Positions 1 through 10,662 of a stretch of DNA of 64,000 nt are shown piece after piece. The position numbers were made by a program, and so were the translations under genes. Each line of letters starts with the position of its first letter. The stretch's first letter is position 1. The stretch comes from Zizania palustris. Its lineage: Eukaryota > Streptophyta > Magnoliopsida > Poales > Poaceae. The stretch lies in assembly GCA_019279435.1 (NCBI GenBank), contig JAAALK010000080.1:93718553-93782552 (forward strand), given 5' to 3'. The notes under the pieces are model-generated. The model saw only the letters and a program-made list of their open reading frames with translations, had not been told where the DNA came from and ran no database searches.

Positions 1-204
1 TCTATCCGAGGCAAGTGGATAAGCCAAACGTCTTATCAATCCTGTCGCTCTGCTTCGGAGCCTCATATCTTGCGGAGGGCTCCTTCGGACTTCAGATCGA
101 GGCACCCTTCGGCTTAACGCCTCCACCTTCGAGTATGAGCCCATCAGCTCCGAAGCTTAATAAGTCTTTTTGAACTGCTAATCTCTAAGTACTGAAAGTG
201 AAGC
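1..204 (-). repeat. Diverged Tat-like LTR fragment
   Basis: No coding capacity is visible. Read on the minus strand, this stretch resembles the first part of the LTR at 9007-10017. Both share CTCCGAAGC and GCCGAAGGG motifs, a GGCGT(C/T)AAGCC block and a high density of TTCGGA words. It is cut by the left window edge and by the CRM-type insertion at 210. The match is partial and by eye, so the family call is tentative. Confidence 0.45.
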
Positions 205-209
205 ATTTT
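205..209. repeat. Left target-site duplication (ATTTT) of the CRM-type element
   Basis: ATTTT directly precedes the TGATGAGGAC start of the 5' LTR. The same five bases directly follow the 3' LTR at 7568-7572. A perfect 5-bp direct repeat is what integrase leaves on insertion, so the element boundaries 210 and 7567 are well supported. Confidence 0.85.
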
Positions 210-951
210 TGATGAGGACATCACTTCACATGATACACACATGCACCATCAACCTACAATTCAATTACACGGACCTATCACACGTGCCCGTGCTCGTTGC
301 ATGAACCATGACGTTAATTCTTTCCTTAGCAACTATGTTAATATTTGTTTGGATGGGATGCTACTGAATACTAGTGATATTTTGTTGCTTAGGAACATGG
401 GAGATGGAATAGGAGAGTTGGAGATGAAGACGGAGTCGCACGGATGATTTGAAGTCAAGAATTTGCTAGTTCGGACTACATCAACCACCATGCACCAAAA
501 TGGGCATAACTAACTCATACGAAGTCCGATTGGCGCGTTCTTGGACTTTGTGGCGTCGGTTTCGCCTCATTTGGAGTCTCGAGTTGTCCTGTGTGACTGA
601 AACAGTCCTGCATGACAGAACTGGGCCGAGTTGGACCTTGTACTGAGTTTGAGGCCGTGATGGCCCATAGTCCGAGTCTGTACGCCTTCTACAGGCTGCC
701 CACGCCTTATATACTCACGCCAGCCGCCTTTAGGGTTAGGTTCTTGCTTGTGTTCTTGGGTTCGCTTGCAGGAACTAGCCCTCGTGGCGAGGTCAATCGG
801 GCCCTGCGTGGTTGATAACCAATGGAGACGGTGGTGTAGCGATTGCAAGGTTTTGATCCGCCGGACCGGAGCCTTGGATCGTCAACGTCGAGATTCTCCA
901 CCAATCCAAGTTATCCTTACCTAACGGAAGATCGGGACCAATCCCCCATTA
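210..951 (+). repeat. 5' LTR of the CRM-type element (742 bp)
   Basis: Starts TGATGAGGACATC and ends CCCCCATTA just before the PBS. It is homologous end to end to 6659-7567. Relative to that copy it lacks about 37 bp near position 550 and about 130 bp near position 740. A TATA-like TTATATAC lies at about 706-713 in both LTR copies. Positions 241-447 encode the same C-terminal residues that end the polyprotein in the 3' LTR, here without an upstream frame. Confidence 0.9.
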
Positions 952-953
952 GT

Positions 954-965
954 TGGTATCAGAGC
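954..965 (+). promoter_or_regulatory. Primer-binding site, initiator tRNA-Met
   Basis: TGGTATCAGAGC begins two bases after the 5' LTR end. This is the standard complement of the 3' end of plant initiator tRNA-Met and primes minus-strand cDNA synthesis. Confidence 0.93.
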
Positions 966-2031
966 TCAGATTTCCCATTAGGTAATCTCGATCTTCGTTT
1001 GTTTTACCTAGAGTCCAGAAAACCCTCACAAAAAAATCCCCACCGATAACCCCTTTGTGCCTTGCGATTTTAATTTCAGTTTTTAACCTTGTTGAGTTTG
1101 TGTTCTTGGTCGAGTCTTGTTGCTGGTTTAGTAATCCCTTTGTGTTGTTTGAGTAGTAGTTGGTCTTGTGTCTCAAAAAAAAATTCACCACCCGAAACCC
1201 CCTCCCCAACCCTAGTCGGTTTCCACATCGAGTCCTTGTGACACCCCTTCGGTAAAACAGGCATAACTTTTCGCTCGTTTGTCAGAAAAATCTGAAATGT
1301 TTTGAGCATCTTCTTGAGCCAATTTGGAGCCTTCATTAGAATCGCCAAAAAAATCAGGAAGATAAAGAAAAAAATTGGTCAAAGTTTTTGCTCGCCGTTC
1401 AGCGAACTTGTTGAATTTCTGTGAACCACATCCCACCTCAGTTGCAGGTGCCAATTTTTGTGGTTGCATCTCTTGACATCCTTGTTCCAAAAAAAATATC
1501 GTGAAAAAAAGAAGCAAAAGAGAACCGGTCCTGTCGATTGCTTGTCCGATCTCTTGTCCGATCCCTTGTCCGATCAACGGCAGCGGCAGAGAGCTGGGCG
1601 CTGGGCTGGGCCGGGCCGAAAGTCATTTGCTTGTCCGATCTCTTGTCCGATCCCTTGTCCGAACAGTGGCAGCGGCACAGTTTCCCTCTATTGCTTGAAT
1701 TTTCACCTTGGGAGCACTAAGGCCAGCAACTTTGACGAGTACTAGGGAACACTTATTGAACTTGGTTTAACTGTTATTACTATCGCTATTCTTTGCTACT
1801 CACTTTGCCTTCCGAGCTACACCTTCTCTTGGTCAGGACAGGTTCACATCTTGCAATCGCCACCACCCTCCACTTGGCTCTTCACCTGTAGGCCGGTGAC
1901 CTCACTGCGGCATGGTAAGAACACTTGCAAGCGTGGGTAAGGCGCTTAACGAATTGCTTCCACCACACACCACCACCCCACCTAGTTGCTTTCCATAAGG
2001 ATTATTCTTTGTTGTTTGTCCTTTCACTAAC
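966..2031 (+). other. 5' leader of the CRM-type element with short tandem repeats
   Basis: About 1.07 kb of untranslated leader lies between the PBS and the gag ATG at 2032. I see no long conserved frame. It contains a duplicated block: CTTGTCCGATC-type 11-mers repeat three times at about 1541-1580 and again at 1630-1665. Each triplet is followed by a GGCAGCGGCA box, so a ~90-bp unit is duplicated with 11-bp sub-repeats inside it. The function is unknown; packaging or leader structure is possible. Confidence 0.7.
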
Positions 2032-3180
2032 ATGGCAGATAACAGCGGTACCCCTCCATCTGATTTTAATGACTGTGTCTCATGACGTGCTCTACTAGAG
2101 TCTCAGCGGCAGACCCAACATTCCATCGAACGTCTCGCGCGTACTGTGGCTGACCTAGTGGACCGGATGACTGCCCTAGAGACACGCTTGCCTGCTGCAC
2201 AAGCCGGCGACGACCATGTTGAGGAGGAAGACGACCATATTGAAGAGGAAGACGACCTATCCTATGCCGGGAACAATGGCATTGACCCTGACGAGGCTGC
2301 ACGTCATCCCTTTCAGTTCAATCATCAAGGTATGGGCGGCCACCGCAACCGCCATCCACGAGGTAACAATGACAATCGTAGGAACAATGATCCCTACTCC
2401 AAGGTAAAATTTTCAGTACCTCATTTTGCTGGCACCTATGATCCAGATGCTTATTTAGATTGGTATATGTCAGTCGAACAAAAATTTAATGCCCACATGG
2501 TTCCTGCTATCCACCGCGTGCGCTTAGCTACTAGTGACTTCACTGGATATGCTCTTCTTTGGTGGACTGAAATAGTTCAGGTTGGCAATGAACCACAAAA
2601 TTGGGGTATGTTAAAATGGCAAATACGTGGTAGATGGGTTCCTCCCTCATATAAGCGTGATTTGAGAAAAACATTGCAGCGTCTAAACCAAGGAAATAAA
2701 TCGGTAGAGGAGTATTATCAGGAGTTGCAAATAGGTTGCATGCGTGCTGAAATTGAGGAGGACAATGAGGATAAAATGGCCCATTTTTATGGTGGTTTAA
2801 GACGTGAAATTTAGGATATCATTGATTATAAAGAATACAATACTATCACTCGTCTTTTCCACCTTGCTATACTTGCAGAAAAAGAATTGCAGGGTCGCCA
2901 ACAACCACAACGCAGCATGAGGACCAACATTGGTGGTGCCACTTCACGCTCAAGTGGGCAGCAGCAACGACCACCACCACCACCTTCTCGACCGGCAGCT
3001 ACATCAACACCTTCTACATCTACAGCACAGGCTGAGAGCTCCAAGGCTGCAGCATACAAGGCGCCAGCCAAGCCCACCTCCTCGGCGGCCTCTACCGCAC
3101 GTTCTACAGCGATCCAGTGTCACCGATGCAAAAGATTCGGCCACGTTATGAAGGACTGCCCTAGTCAGCGGGCTTATATT
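2032..3180 (+). pseudogene. gag: gag of the CRM-type element (two internal stops)
   Basis: Capsid/nucleocapsid part of the polyprotein, which packages element RNA into virus-like particles. The ATG at 2032 starts MADNSGTPPSDFND, then a TGA at 2083-2085 and a TAG at 2812-2814 interrupt one otherwise continuous frame that runs on into pol. An acidic stretch (EEEDDHIEEEDD) precedes the retrotransposon gag core, which includes WWTEIV and KSVEEYYQEL. A basic, Pro/Ser-rich linker follows. A CCHC zinc knuckle (CHRCKRFGHVMKDC) lies at about 3118-3159. The first stop can be read as CGA-to-TGA and the second as CAG-to-TAG. The start is chosen because it is the first in-frame ATG after the leader and gives an N-terminus collinear with the rest. 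Confidence 0.85.
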
Positions 3181-5573
3181 GCTACGGAAGACGGTGGCTA
3201 CGTAAGTGCTAGTGATGTTGAAGATGAATATGCACTTGCTGCTAACATTGCAGGAGATGACGCTGTTTTTGCACCGGATGCCTCTGCCAACCATGAAGAA
3301 CTTATTGTACAATGTGTTTTAAGCACTCACATGGAGCAGGACGACCGGGAACAATGGAACAATCTGTTTCAGACCTTCTTCATCGTCAATGACCGCCGTG
3401 TACGTGTCATCATCGACAGCGGTAGTTGCAACAATTTGGTGAGCCACGACATGGTAACTAAGCTTCAACTTCCCACACGTGCACATCCACACCCTTACCA
3501 CGTGCAATGGTTCAACAATAGCGGTAAGGTCAAGGTAACACAAACTGCTCACATCAAATTTTCCATTGGTACATACTTCGGAGTTGCTGATTTTGATGTA
3601 GTATCAATGCAAGCATGTTCTCTGTTACTTGGTAGACCTTGGGAGTATGATACTGATGCTACACACCATGGTAGGAGCAATAAGTACACATTTATGTATA
3701 AAGGAAAGAAAGTTACATTGCTTCCTATGACTCCTGCTGAAATTGTGAAATTTGAACAAGAAAAACATGCTAGGGACGCACAAAAGAGCAAACAACCTTC
3801 TGAAAATCAGCAAGTAGCTAAAACGCTTTCGAGGCAACGGAAAGATAAATTTGCTTCTCCTTCTTCATCACAAGTTATTAATCTGAAAGAACGTGTCATG
3901 CTTGCAACTAAAACTGACCTTGCTGAAATTTGTGATGATGCTCCCATGATATATCGCTTGATTTGCACGAACGTGATGTTTTCACTTGCGAACATTCCTA
4001 GCTCTGTTCCTGTTGCAGTCACTGACCTTTTGCAAGAGTTTAACGATGTTTTCCCTGCTGAGATACCACCCGGGCTGCCACCGATGCGCAGCATCGAGCA
4101 CCAAATTGATTTGATCTCGGGAGCGTCTCTTCCCAATCGTGCACGTACCGTACCAATCCAGAGGAGACAAAAGAAATTGAGCGCCAAGTACAGGACCTTC
4201 TTAATCGTGGGTATGTCCGTGAAAGCCTTAATTCCTTGTGCAGTACCCGTTCTTTTGGTGCCTAAGAAAGATGGTAGTTGGCGCATGTGTGTTGATTGTC
4301 GTGCTATTAATAATATCACCATTCGATATCGACACCCTATTCCTAGATTGGATGACATGCTTGATGAGCTTAGTGGTGCATTTATCTTTACTAAGATCGA
4401 TCTCCGTAGTGGCTACCACCAAATTCACATGAAACTAGGTGATGAATGGAAAACTGCTTTTAAAACAAAGTTTGGATTATATGAGTGGCTTGTCATGCCT
4501 TTTGGACTTACTAATGCACCTAGCACCTTCATGCGCTTGATGAATGAAGTCCTACAGCACTTTATAGGATGCTTTGTGGTTATATACCTTGATGATATCT
4601 TTGTTTATAGCAAGTCTCTCACTGAGCATGTTGAACACCTACATGCTGTTTTTTCTGTCCTCCGTGAGGCTAGAATGTTTGGTAACCTTGAGAAGTGCAC
4701 GTTTTGCACGGATCGAGTTGTGTTTCTTGGATATGTTGTCACTTTACAGGGTATTGAGGTTGACGCGGCAAAGGTAGAAGCAATCAACAGCTGGCCGAAA
4801 CCCCAAACTATCACACATGTACGTAGTTTTCTTGGTCTTGCAGGTTTCTACCGGCAGTTTTGTGAAGGATTTCAGCACCATAGCCGGTCCTTTGCATGAG
4901 TTGACCAAGAAGGGAGTTACTTTTACTTGGGAGCCAGCACAAGAACAAGCTTTTTTCCACACTCAAGGATCACCTTACACATGCACCTCTACTTCAGCTA
5001 CCCGACTTCAGTAAGCCTTTTGAGTTAGAATGTGATGCTAGTGGTTTTGGAATAGGAGGTGTGCTGCTACAAGGAGGTAAACCCGTGGCCTATTTTAGTG
5101 AGAAATTACATGGTCCACAGTTGAATTATTCTACCTATGATAAGGAATTATATGCCTTAGTGCGTGTGCTTGAAACTTGGCAACATTACCTTTTGCCTAA
5201 AGAGTTTATTATTCATTCGAATCATGAAGCATTGAAGGATATACGTAGTCAAGCAAATCTGAATAAACGACATGCTAAATGGGTAGAATTTATTGAGACT
5301 TTCCCATATATCATTAAGCATAAGAAAGGGAAAGATAATGTGATTGCCGATGCTTTATCTAGATGTTATACATTGCTTTCTCAACATGATTATAAGATCT
5401 TTGGTTTAGAAACATTGAAGGACATGTATGCTACTGATTTGGACTTCAAAGATGCTTTTGTAAATTGTACAGATGACCGTGCTTGGAACAAATATGTGCT
5501 GAATAATGGATATCTTTTTCGCGCTAACAAGTTATGTGTGCCGGCTAGCTCTCTTCGCTTGTTGTTATTGTAG
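3181..5573 (+). pseudogene. pol: Protease-RT-RNase H of the CRM-type element (frameshifted)
   Basis: This continues the gag frame. Aspartic protease is shown by VIIDSGSCNNLV with the catalytic D codon at 3415. Reverse transcriptase carries the YLDD active site at 4585-4596 and the flanking blocks DLRSGYHQI and MPFGLTNAP. The frame breaks at about 4855-4862, where an extra T sits in the FYR-x-F motif. It shifts again near 4955, so the RT connection and RNase H are spread over three frames. RNase H (YSTYDKELYALV, then the DNVIADALSR end) is open from 5061 to a TAG at 5571-5573. That stop sits where a Gln codon (CAG) fits. The catalytic motifs survive, but the broken frame means no full-length polyprotein. 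Confidence 0.88.
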
Positions 5574-5576
5574 GAA

Positions 5577-6896
5577 GCACATGGTGGTGGTTTGATGGGT
5601 CATTTTGGATCAAAGAAAACCGAAGATGTGTTGTCCACACACTTCTATTGGCCTAGGATGAGACGAGATGTTGAGCGCTATGTGGCACGATGCACTACTT
5701 GCAATAAAGCTAAGTCCCGTCTAAACCCACAAGGTCTTTATATGCCTCTACCCGTTCCTAGTGTACCTTGGGAGGATATTTCTATGGATTTTGTGTTAGG
5801 ATTACCTAGAACTAGGAGGGGGAGAGATAGTATTTTTGTGGTGGTAGATCGGTTCTCTAAAATGGCGCATTTTATACCTTGTCACAAGAGCGACGATGCT
5901 ACCCATGTTGCTGAGTTGTTTCTGAGAGAGGTCGTACGCTTGCTTGGAGTTCCCAATATCATCGTTTCAGATCATGATGCTAAATTCTTAAGTCATTTTT
6001 GGAGGACGTTGTGGCATAAGCTAGGGACGAAGCTGCTGTTTTCTACTACTTGTCACCCCCAAACGGATGGGCAAACGGAGGTCGTCAACCATACATTGTC
6101 CACCATGTTGAGGGCTGTTTTGAAGACCATCTTGAAGCTCTGGGAAGAGTGTCTACCTCATATTGAGTTTGCATATAATAGGTCAGTACCCTCCACTACT
6201 AAGGTAAGTCCATTTCAAGTGGTCTATGGCTTTAATCCGCGTGCTCCTAATGATTTGCTACCATTACCACCATCTGAAAAATTGAATTTTGATGCTACTA
6301 CTCGTGCTGAATTATTGCTTAAGATACATGAAACTACTAAAGCAAACATAGAGAAAATGAATGAGAAATATCGTGCTTATGGTAGTAAAGGTAGAAAAGA
6401 GATAACATTTGAACTGGGTGATCTTGTTTGGTTGCACTTGCGCAAGGATCCTTTTCCTGATTTGAGAAAGTCTAAATTGATGCCCCGTGCTGATGGTCCT
6501 TTCCGTGTGCTTGAGAAGATCAATGATAATGCATATAAACTTGAGTTGCCTGCAGCTTTGGGGGTTAGTCCCACATTTAACATTTCAGATTTAAAGCCCT
6601 ATTTGGGAGATGACGATGAGCTTGAGTCGAGGACGACTCCAATTCAAGAGGGGGAGGATGATGAGGACATCACTTCACATGATACACACATGCACCATCA
6701 ACCTACAATTCAATTACAGGGACCTATCACACGCGCCCGTGCCCGTCGCTTGAACCATGAGGTTAATTCTTTCCTTAGCAACTATGTTAATATTTGTTTG
6801 GATGGGATGCTACTGAATACTAGTGATATTTTGTTTCTTAGAAACATGGGAGATGGAATAGGAGAGTTGGAGATGAAGACGGAGTCGCACGGATGA
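5577..6896 (+). CDS. pol: Integrase plus LTR-encoded C-terminus of the CRM-type element
   Basis: Open remnant of about 440 codons in the RNase H frame. The N-terminal HHCC zinc finger is intact (GLMGHFG, then CTTCNKAK at about 5694-5710). The catalytic core shows the first Asp in SMDFVLGLP, the second in VSDHDAKFL and the Glu in TDGQTEVVN. A GPF/GPY-like module follows (ADGPFRVLEKI). The frame then passes through the PPT and 238 bp into the 3' LTR, ending with PITRARARRL and LRNMGDGIG before TGA at 6894-6896. In the CRM clade the C-terminal CR motif, which replaces a chromodomain, is thought to direct integration to CENH3 chromatin; here the call is by position and composition. The upstream TAG and frameshifts mean it is not expressed as a normal polyprotein. 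Confidence 0.85.
   Translation, partial: AHGGGLMGHFGSKKTEDVLSTHFYWPRMRRDVERYVARCTTCNKAKSRLNPQGLYMPLPVPSVPWEDISMDFVLGLPRTRRGRDSIFVVVDRFSKMAHFIPCHKSDDATHVAELFLREVVRLLGVPNIIVSDHDAKFLSHFWRTLWHKLGTKLLFSTTCHPQTDGQTEVVNHTLSTMLRAVLKTILKLWEECLPHIEFAYNRSVPSTTKVSPFQVVYGFNPRAPNDLLPLPPSEKLNFDATTRAELLLKIHETTKANIEKMNEKYRAYGSKGRKEITFELGDLVWLHLRKDPFPDLRKSKLMPRADGPFRVLEKINDNAYKLELPAALGVSPTFNISDLKPYLGDDDELESRTTPIQEGEDDEDITSHDTHMHHQPTIQLQGPITRARARRLNHEVNSFLSNYVNICLDGMLLNTSDILFLRNMGDGIGELEMKTESHG
6646..6658 (+). promoter_or_regulatory. Polypurine tract
   Basis: AAGAGGGGGAGGA abuts the 3' LTR start (TGATGAGGAC at 6659). It primes plus-strand DNA synthesis. Unusually, it is also coding sequence, because the integrase frame runs straight through it. 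Confidence 0.9.
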
Positions 6897-7567
6897 TTTG
6901 AAGTCAAGAATTCGCTGGTTCGGACTACATCAACCACCATGCACCAAAATGGGCATAACTTCCTCATACGAAGTCCGATTGGCGCGTTCTTGGAGTTTTT
7001 GGAAAGCTAAGGAGAATACGGATCTTTTGGCGTTGGTTTCGCCTCATTTAGAGTCTCGAGTCGTCCTGTGTGACTGAAACAGTCCTGCGTGACAGAACTG
7101 GGCCGAGTTGGACCTTGTACTGAGTTGGAGGCCGTGATGGCCCATAGTCCGAGTCTGTACGCCTTCTACAGGATGCCCACGCCTTATATACTCACGCCAG
7201 CCTCCTTTAGGGTTAGGTTTTGCTTTGTTTGCATCTACACTTGTGTGTTTAGATCCTGCTCCTACACTGGACCGATTGGCTGCTGCATCAGCGTTTGTGA
7301 AACCTCTCCTCTTCATAGTTTATCTGTGATTTGGCATTCGACTTGTATCCTTCCTGTTCTTGCTTTTGTTCTTGGGTTCGCTTGCAGGAACTAGCCCTCG
7401 TGGCGAGGTCAATCGCGCCATGCGTGGTTGATAACCAACGGAGACGGTGGTGTAGCGATTGCAAGGTTTTGATCCACCGGACCGGAGCCTTGGATCGTCA
7501 ACGTCGAGATTCTCCACCAATCCAAGTTATCCTTACCTAACGGAAGATCGGGACCAATCCCCCATTA
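6659..7567 (+). repeat. 3' LTR of the CRM-type element (909 bp)
   Basis: The longer, more complete LTR copy. Its first 238 bp encode the C-terminus of the polyprotein. A TATA-like TTATATAC lies at 7184-7191. The ~130 bp at about 7220-7350, which is missing from the 5' LTR, contains no recognised motif. It ends CCCCCATTA and is followed by the ATTTT target duplication at 7568-7572. Confidence 0.9.
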
Positions 7568-7572
7568 ATTTT
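7568..7572. repeat. Right target-site duplication (ATTTT)
   Basis: Identical to 205-209. It marks the right edge of the CRM-type insertion. Confidence 0.85.
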
Positions 7573-8961
7573 CCACCAACATCCTCGCTAAGGCCGGTGG
7601 AGGCGGTCAAGCTCTTCCTCCCACTACTTTCTTCGAAGAGCTCGCCAAGCCATCTGCATCTCTCTAAGGAGGCACACCGACCCAAGTATCGGTAGATTCT
7701 CCGGCGTCCTCGAAACCAGCCGAGATCGTTTGTGCGGTCGATGGTGATTGGTGAGAGCCCATCCTGCGGCTACTTAAAGGCGAAGTGGAAATCAAGCCTG
7801 GTACGGAGTTTGCGAGGCTTCAGTTCCACGCGAGATCTTATCAGGTCATTAACAGAGTACTCTACAAGTCAGGGTGTCTGTTCCCCGCTGCTTCGGTGCA
7901 TCTCTCGTACCGACGAGCAGAAGATTCCCTGAGAGATACACGAAGGCTTGTGTGGTAGCGATTTGGACCCTAGAGCCCTCGCCAAGAAAACTCTCCGTCA
8001 GGGTGTGTATTGGCCCACTGTTGTCACTCATGCTAAAGATCTGGTGCGCACCTGTCAAGGGTGCAAATGGATGGGGCGGCGGAGCCATCGACCTCCCACC
8101 GACCTGCAAATCATTGCACCTATTTGGCCTCTAGCTCGATGGGACATGGACCTCTTCGGCCCATTTCCCAGGGCTAAGGGTAACCTGCGCTTTGTCGTTG
8201 TCACTGTTGAGTACTTCTCCAAGTGGGTCGAAGGCCGTGCCACTGACCGCCATCACCTCCCGAAGCGTCCTGAAGTTCTTTTGGCAAAACATCGTCTGTC
8301 GTTTCGGAGTGCCCAAGAAGCTCACATTGGATAATGGTACTTAGTTCGATGCAAGTACTTTCAAGGCATTCTGTGAGGAGCTTGGGGTACAGCTAAGCTT
8401 CACGGCCATCCGGCATCCGCAGTCTAATGGAGCCATCGAGCGAGCCAACAGGCATATACTGTCTGGCCTCAACAAGCGCATCGTGTGTTTTGCCAAGGGC
8501 CTAACGCCTGAAGAGTTGCCCAAGATTTTGTGGTCCATTCGGACCACCCCTTCCCACCAAACTGGTTTCACCCCGTTCCGGCTATTGTTCGAAGACGAAG
8601 CAATGACACCGACGGAGCTCTAGGACAGCTCCCTACGGGTCACAACTCCAAAGCTGATCAAGAGCGTGACGTCTCCCTCGACCTCATGGAAGTATCAAGG
8701 CTCCGAGCCGTCGCCAATCTTTGCAAGTATCAAAAGCAGACGAAAGCATGGTACGACCCCAAAGTTAAACGAAACGAGTTCCAGCCAGGGCATCTCGTCC
8801 TTCGGGCGGTTGCCGCCCCCATGAAGCTGGGCAATAAGTGGGTAGGTCCATACATCGTAGTCGGCTCCGGACGACCAGGGTCCTACCGTCTAGCTACTCT
8901 AGAAGGTGAAGATCTGAAGCACACTTGGCATGCGGAGCATCTGAAGCGCTATTTTGCGTAG
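7573..8961 (+). pseudogene. pol: Decayed Tat-type gypsy integrase
   Basis: Remnant of the 3' half of a Tat-lineage pol gene. The end of the second RNase H and linker is readable from about 7579 (NILAKAGGGGQ, then FFEELAKPSAS). Integrase signs follow over shifting frames: LLRCISRTDEQK, EIHEGLCGSD and the CQGCKWMGRRSHRPP zinc-finger end. Core pieces include MDLFGPFPRAKG and a C-terminal GNKWVGPYIVVG, ending HLKRYFA at 8961. Its wording closely matches the better preserved minus-strand Tat integrase at 33488-34684, so the two are related families. Several frameshifts (about 7930, 8250, 8330, 8620) disable it. The CRM-type element sits directly against its truncated 5' end. Confidence 0.85.
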
Positions 8962-9006
8962 TTCGATGTAATACATTCCGCCCTTGTTATTTTCCACTAT
9001 ACTAGA

Positions 9007-10017
9007 TGTTGGGGGAAATTACTCCATTTTCATGACTTAAAGATTAATACTTAAGGGCTAAGAAAGGCTCCGAAGCTGGCGAGCCTTCGTTCGGAGGTAG
9101 AGGCGTCAAGCCGAAGGGCGCAGCGATACGAAGCCTCGATGAACCCTCCGAATGAGAGATAAAGGTCCCTCTTCGTGGGTTTGCCTGGAAGCCCTCCGCC
9201 GGCCACTACGGAACAGTGGTAACCCTTGTTACTTCGCTTGTGAAGTATCCGTTAATCTACATAATAGATTGCTATCGCCTTGTTACTTCGCCTGTGAAGT
9301 ATCCGCTAATCTGCGTAACAGATTGGTACCTTCGCTACCAGTGCAACACTTAGCAAAATTCAGTCCTCAGGCCGAATCGGTACTTCGAATTATCTTTGTT
9401 GCAGGTTCGCACGTTCGGAGCCACTTCGTCAGAGGGTTCCAGAGCTAAGAGATCGGTTTTGGAGGTCCCCAGGACACCCTTCGGCGAGACTGCAAGCTTC
9501 GGCGACAGGCTTCGCCAGCACACTTCATCGCGATAGGCTTCGCCACAACCATAATCCATACCGGACGAAGTTGCACTCGCACATGGCCCTCACGTCACTA
9601 TTCTGTAGTTTGCTGTATCAAAAATCGCACGCCGAACCCCGCTGTTCGGAGGTGATCATCTCGTCTAGATCCGTTCGGAGTCCATCTTCGACCGGATCAG
9701 TCCGAACGCCGAAGCACCCATCGGCGGAGTACTTCGCACCAGACGCCGAAGGTACACTTCATTGACCCCTTCGCACCAGACTTCGAACCATACGGGCTCC
9801 GACTGGTTTGCTGATTTTATTCTGTTTAATCTATCTTTTTCGGATAATTGGGTTATTTTGTGTAATCTGGTTACCTCGCGACTCCACCCCCTTATCACTA
9901 TTAAGGGTAGTCGGAACACGACGTCGGTGCCATGTCATGCTTAGGCTTGTCCCTAAGTATCCGTGCACTTCTCGATTGTCGAACCTGATCCAAGTGCGGG
10001 GGCACGTTTCCGTGTCA
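9007..10017 (+). repeat. 3' LTR of the decayed Tat element
   Basis: Starts TGTTGGGGGAAATTACTCC 45 bp after the integrase stop and is taken to end at GTGTCA. Homology to 12750-13653 covers most of it and confirms it is a repeat unit. The 3' boundary is uncertain because both copies are followed by ATAGTT. There is internal repetition: two GTTACTTCGC-TGTGAAGTATCCG blocks about 60 bp apart (9229-9260 and 9288-9320). Rich in TTCGGA/TTCGCC words; no clear TATA box. Confidence 0.75.
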
Positions 10018-10019
10018 AT

Positions 10020-10662
10020 AGTTGCAAAAGCCGATTCTAAGTGGAAGAATCGGGAAGTGGGCGTACGCTTTGATTGAGTATGATTTGGCCTATGAACACC
10101 TAAGAGCTATGAAAGGCAAATTGTCGCTAACTTTATAGTTGATCACCACATAGATGTCAGCTAGAGTGACAATGTTGCTCTAATTGAGGTAGTACCATGG
10201 AGACTTTACTTTGATGGTTCAGCTTGCAAAAGTGGCCAAGGTATTCGAGTGGTTCTCATATCAACTAGTGGAATGCACTTTGAGACCTCGGCTCATTTAG
10301 AATTTCCCTCTACTAATAACCAAGCTGAATATGAGGCTTTATAACTAGGATTTGAATTGTTGGAATCCATGGGTGTTAAAAATGTTCATGCGCATGGGGA
10401 CTCCCTGTTAGTAGTGCAACAGGTAGCTAAGAGTTATCGATGTTTTAATGGCTTGCTAAACAGCTACCTGGATAAATGCCTAGACCTAGTTTCTACTTTT
10501 GATGACTTCAAAATTTCTCACGTGTCAAGAGAGGTTAATTCCATTGCAAATGATTTGGCTCAGCAAGCATCTGGATATCAAGCTAGGAGAGGTAAATTTT
10601 ATGTACAAGAAAGGACGATGCTTGTTCTCACTGCCAAAGTCAGTAACATCGGACAGGCATGA
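10020..10662 (+). pseudogene. pol: RNase H region of a second Tat-like gypsy element
   Basis: Begins inside the RT/RNase H connection; RIGKWAYALIEYDLAYEH is readable at about 10048. The second, archaeal-type-like RNase H follows, with YFDGSACKSGQG at about 10210, NNQAEYEAL near 10318, HAHGDSLLVVQQ and SREVNSIANDLAQQA. A TAA at about 10342 and a frameshift near 10120 break it. The wording differs from the Tat elements at 7.6 and 33 kb, so this is another family. Its 5' part is absent, and the junction with the upstream LTR lies around 10018-10025. Confidence 0.82.

Larger units (their letters stand above)
210..7567 (+). mobile_element. Complete CRM-type (centromeric) Ty3/gypsy LTR retrotransposon
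   Basis: All structural parts of an LTR retrotransposon are present: 5' LTR 210-951, initiator-Met PBS 954-965, gag-pol from 2032, PPT 6646-6658, 3' LTR 6659-7567 and a perfect ATTTT target duplication. Domain order is gag, zinc knuckle, protease, RT, RNase H, integrase, which is Ty3/gypsy. The LTR opens with TGATGAGGAC and the polyprotein continues past the PPT into the 3' LTR, ending in an arginine-rich motif (PITRARAR). Both are hallmarks of the centromere-associated CRM clade as I know it. Stops at 2083 and 2812 and two or more frameshifts around 4855-4965 make it non-autonomous now. The 5' LTR is 167 bp shorter than the 3' LTR through internal deletions, so it is not very young. The CRM assignment rests on motif recognition, not on a tree. 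Confidence 0.85.

Noticed and set aside
954..965. Possible tRNA genes at TGGTATCAGAGC sites (also 40360, 51951)
   Set aside because: Only the 12-18 bases complementary to tRNA ends are present. They are PBS sites, with no cloverleaf around them.
2887..4358. Minus-strand frames of 80-180 residues opposite the CRM gag-pol
   Set aside because: Shadows of the plus-strand polyprotein, without independent coding evidence, unlike the spliced antisense gene at 29080-32727.
9229..9320. Short spaced direct repeats resembling a CRISPR array
   Set aside because: Only two copies, inside an LTR, in a plant genome; no array regularity.
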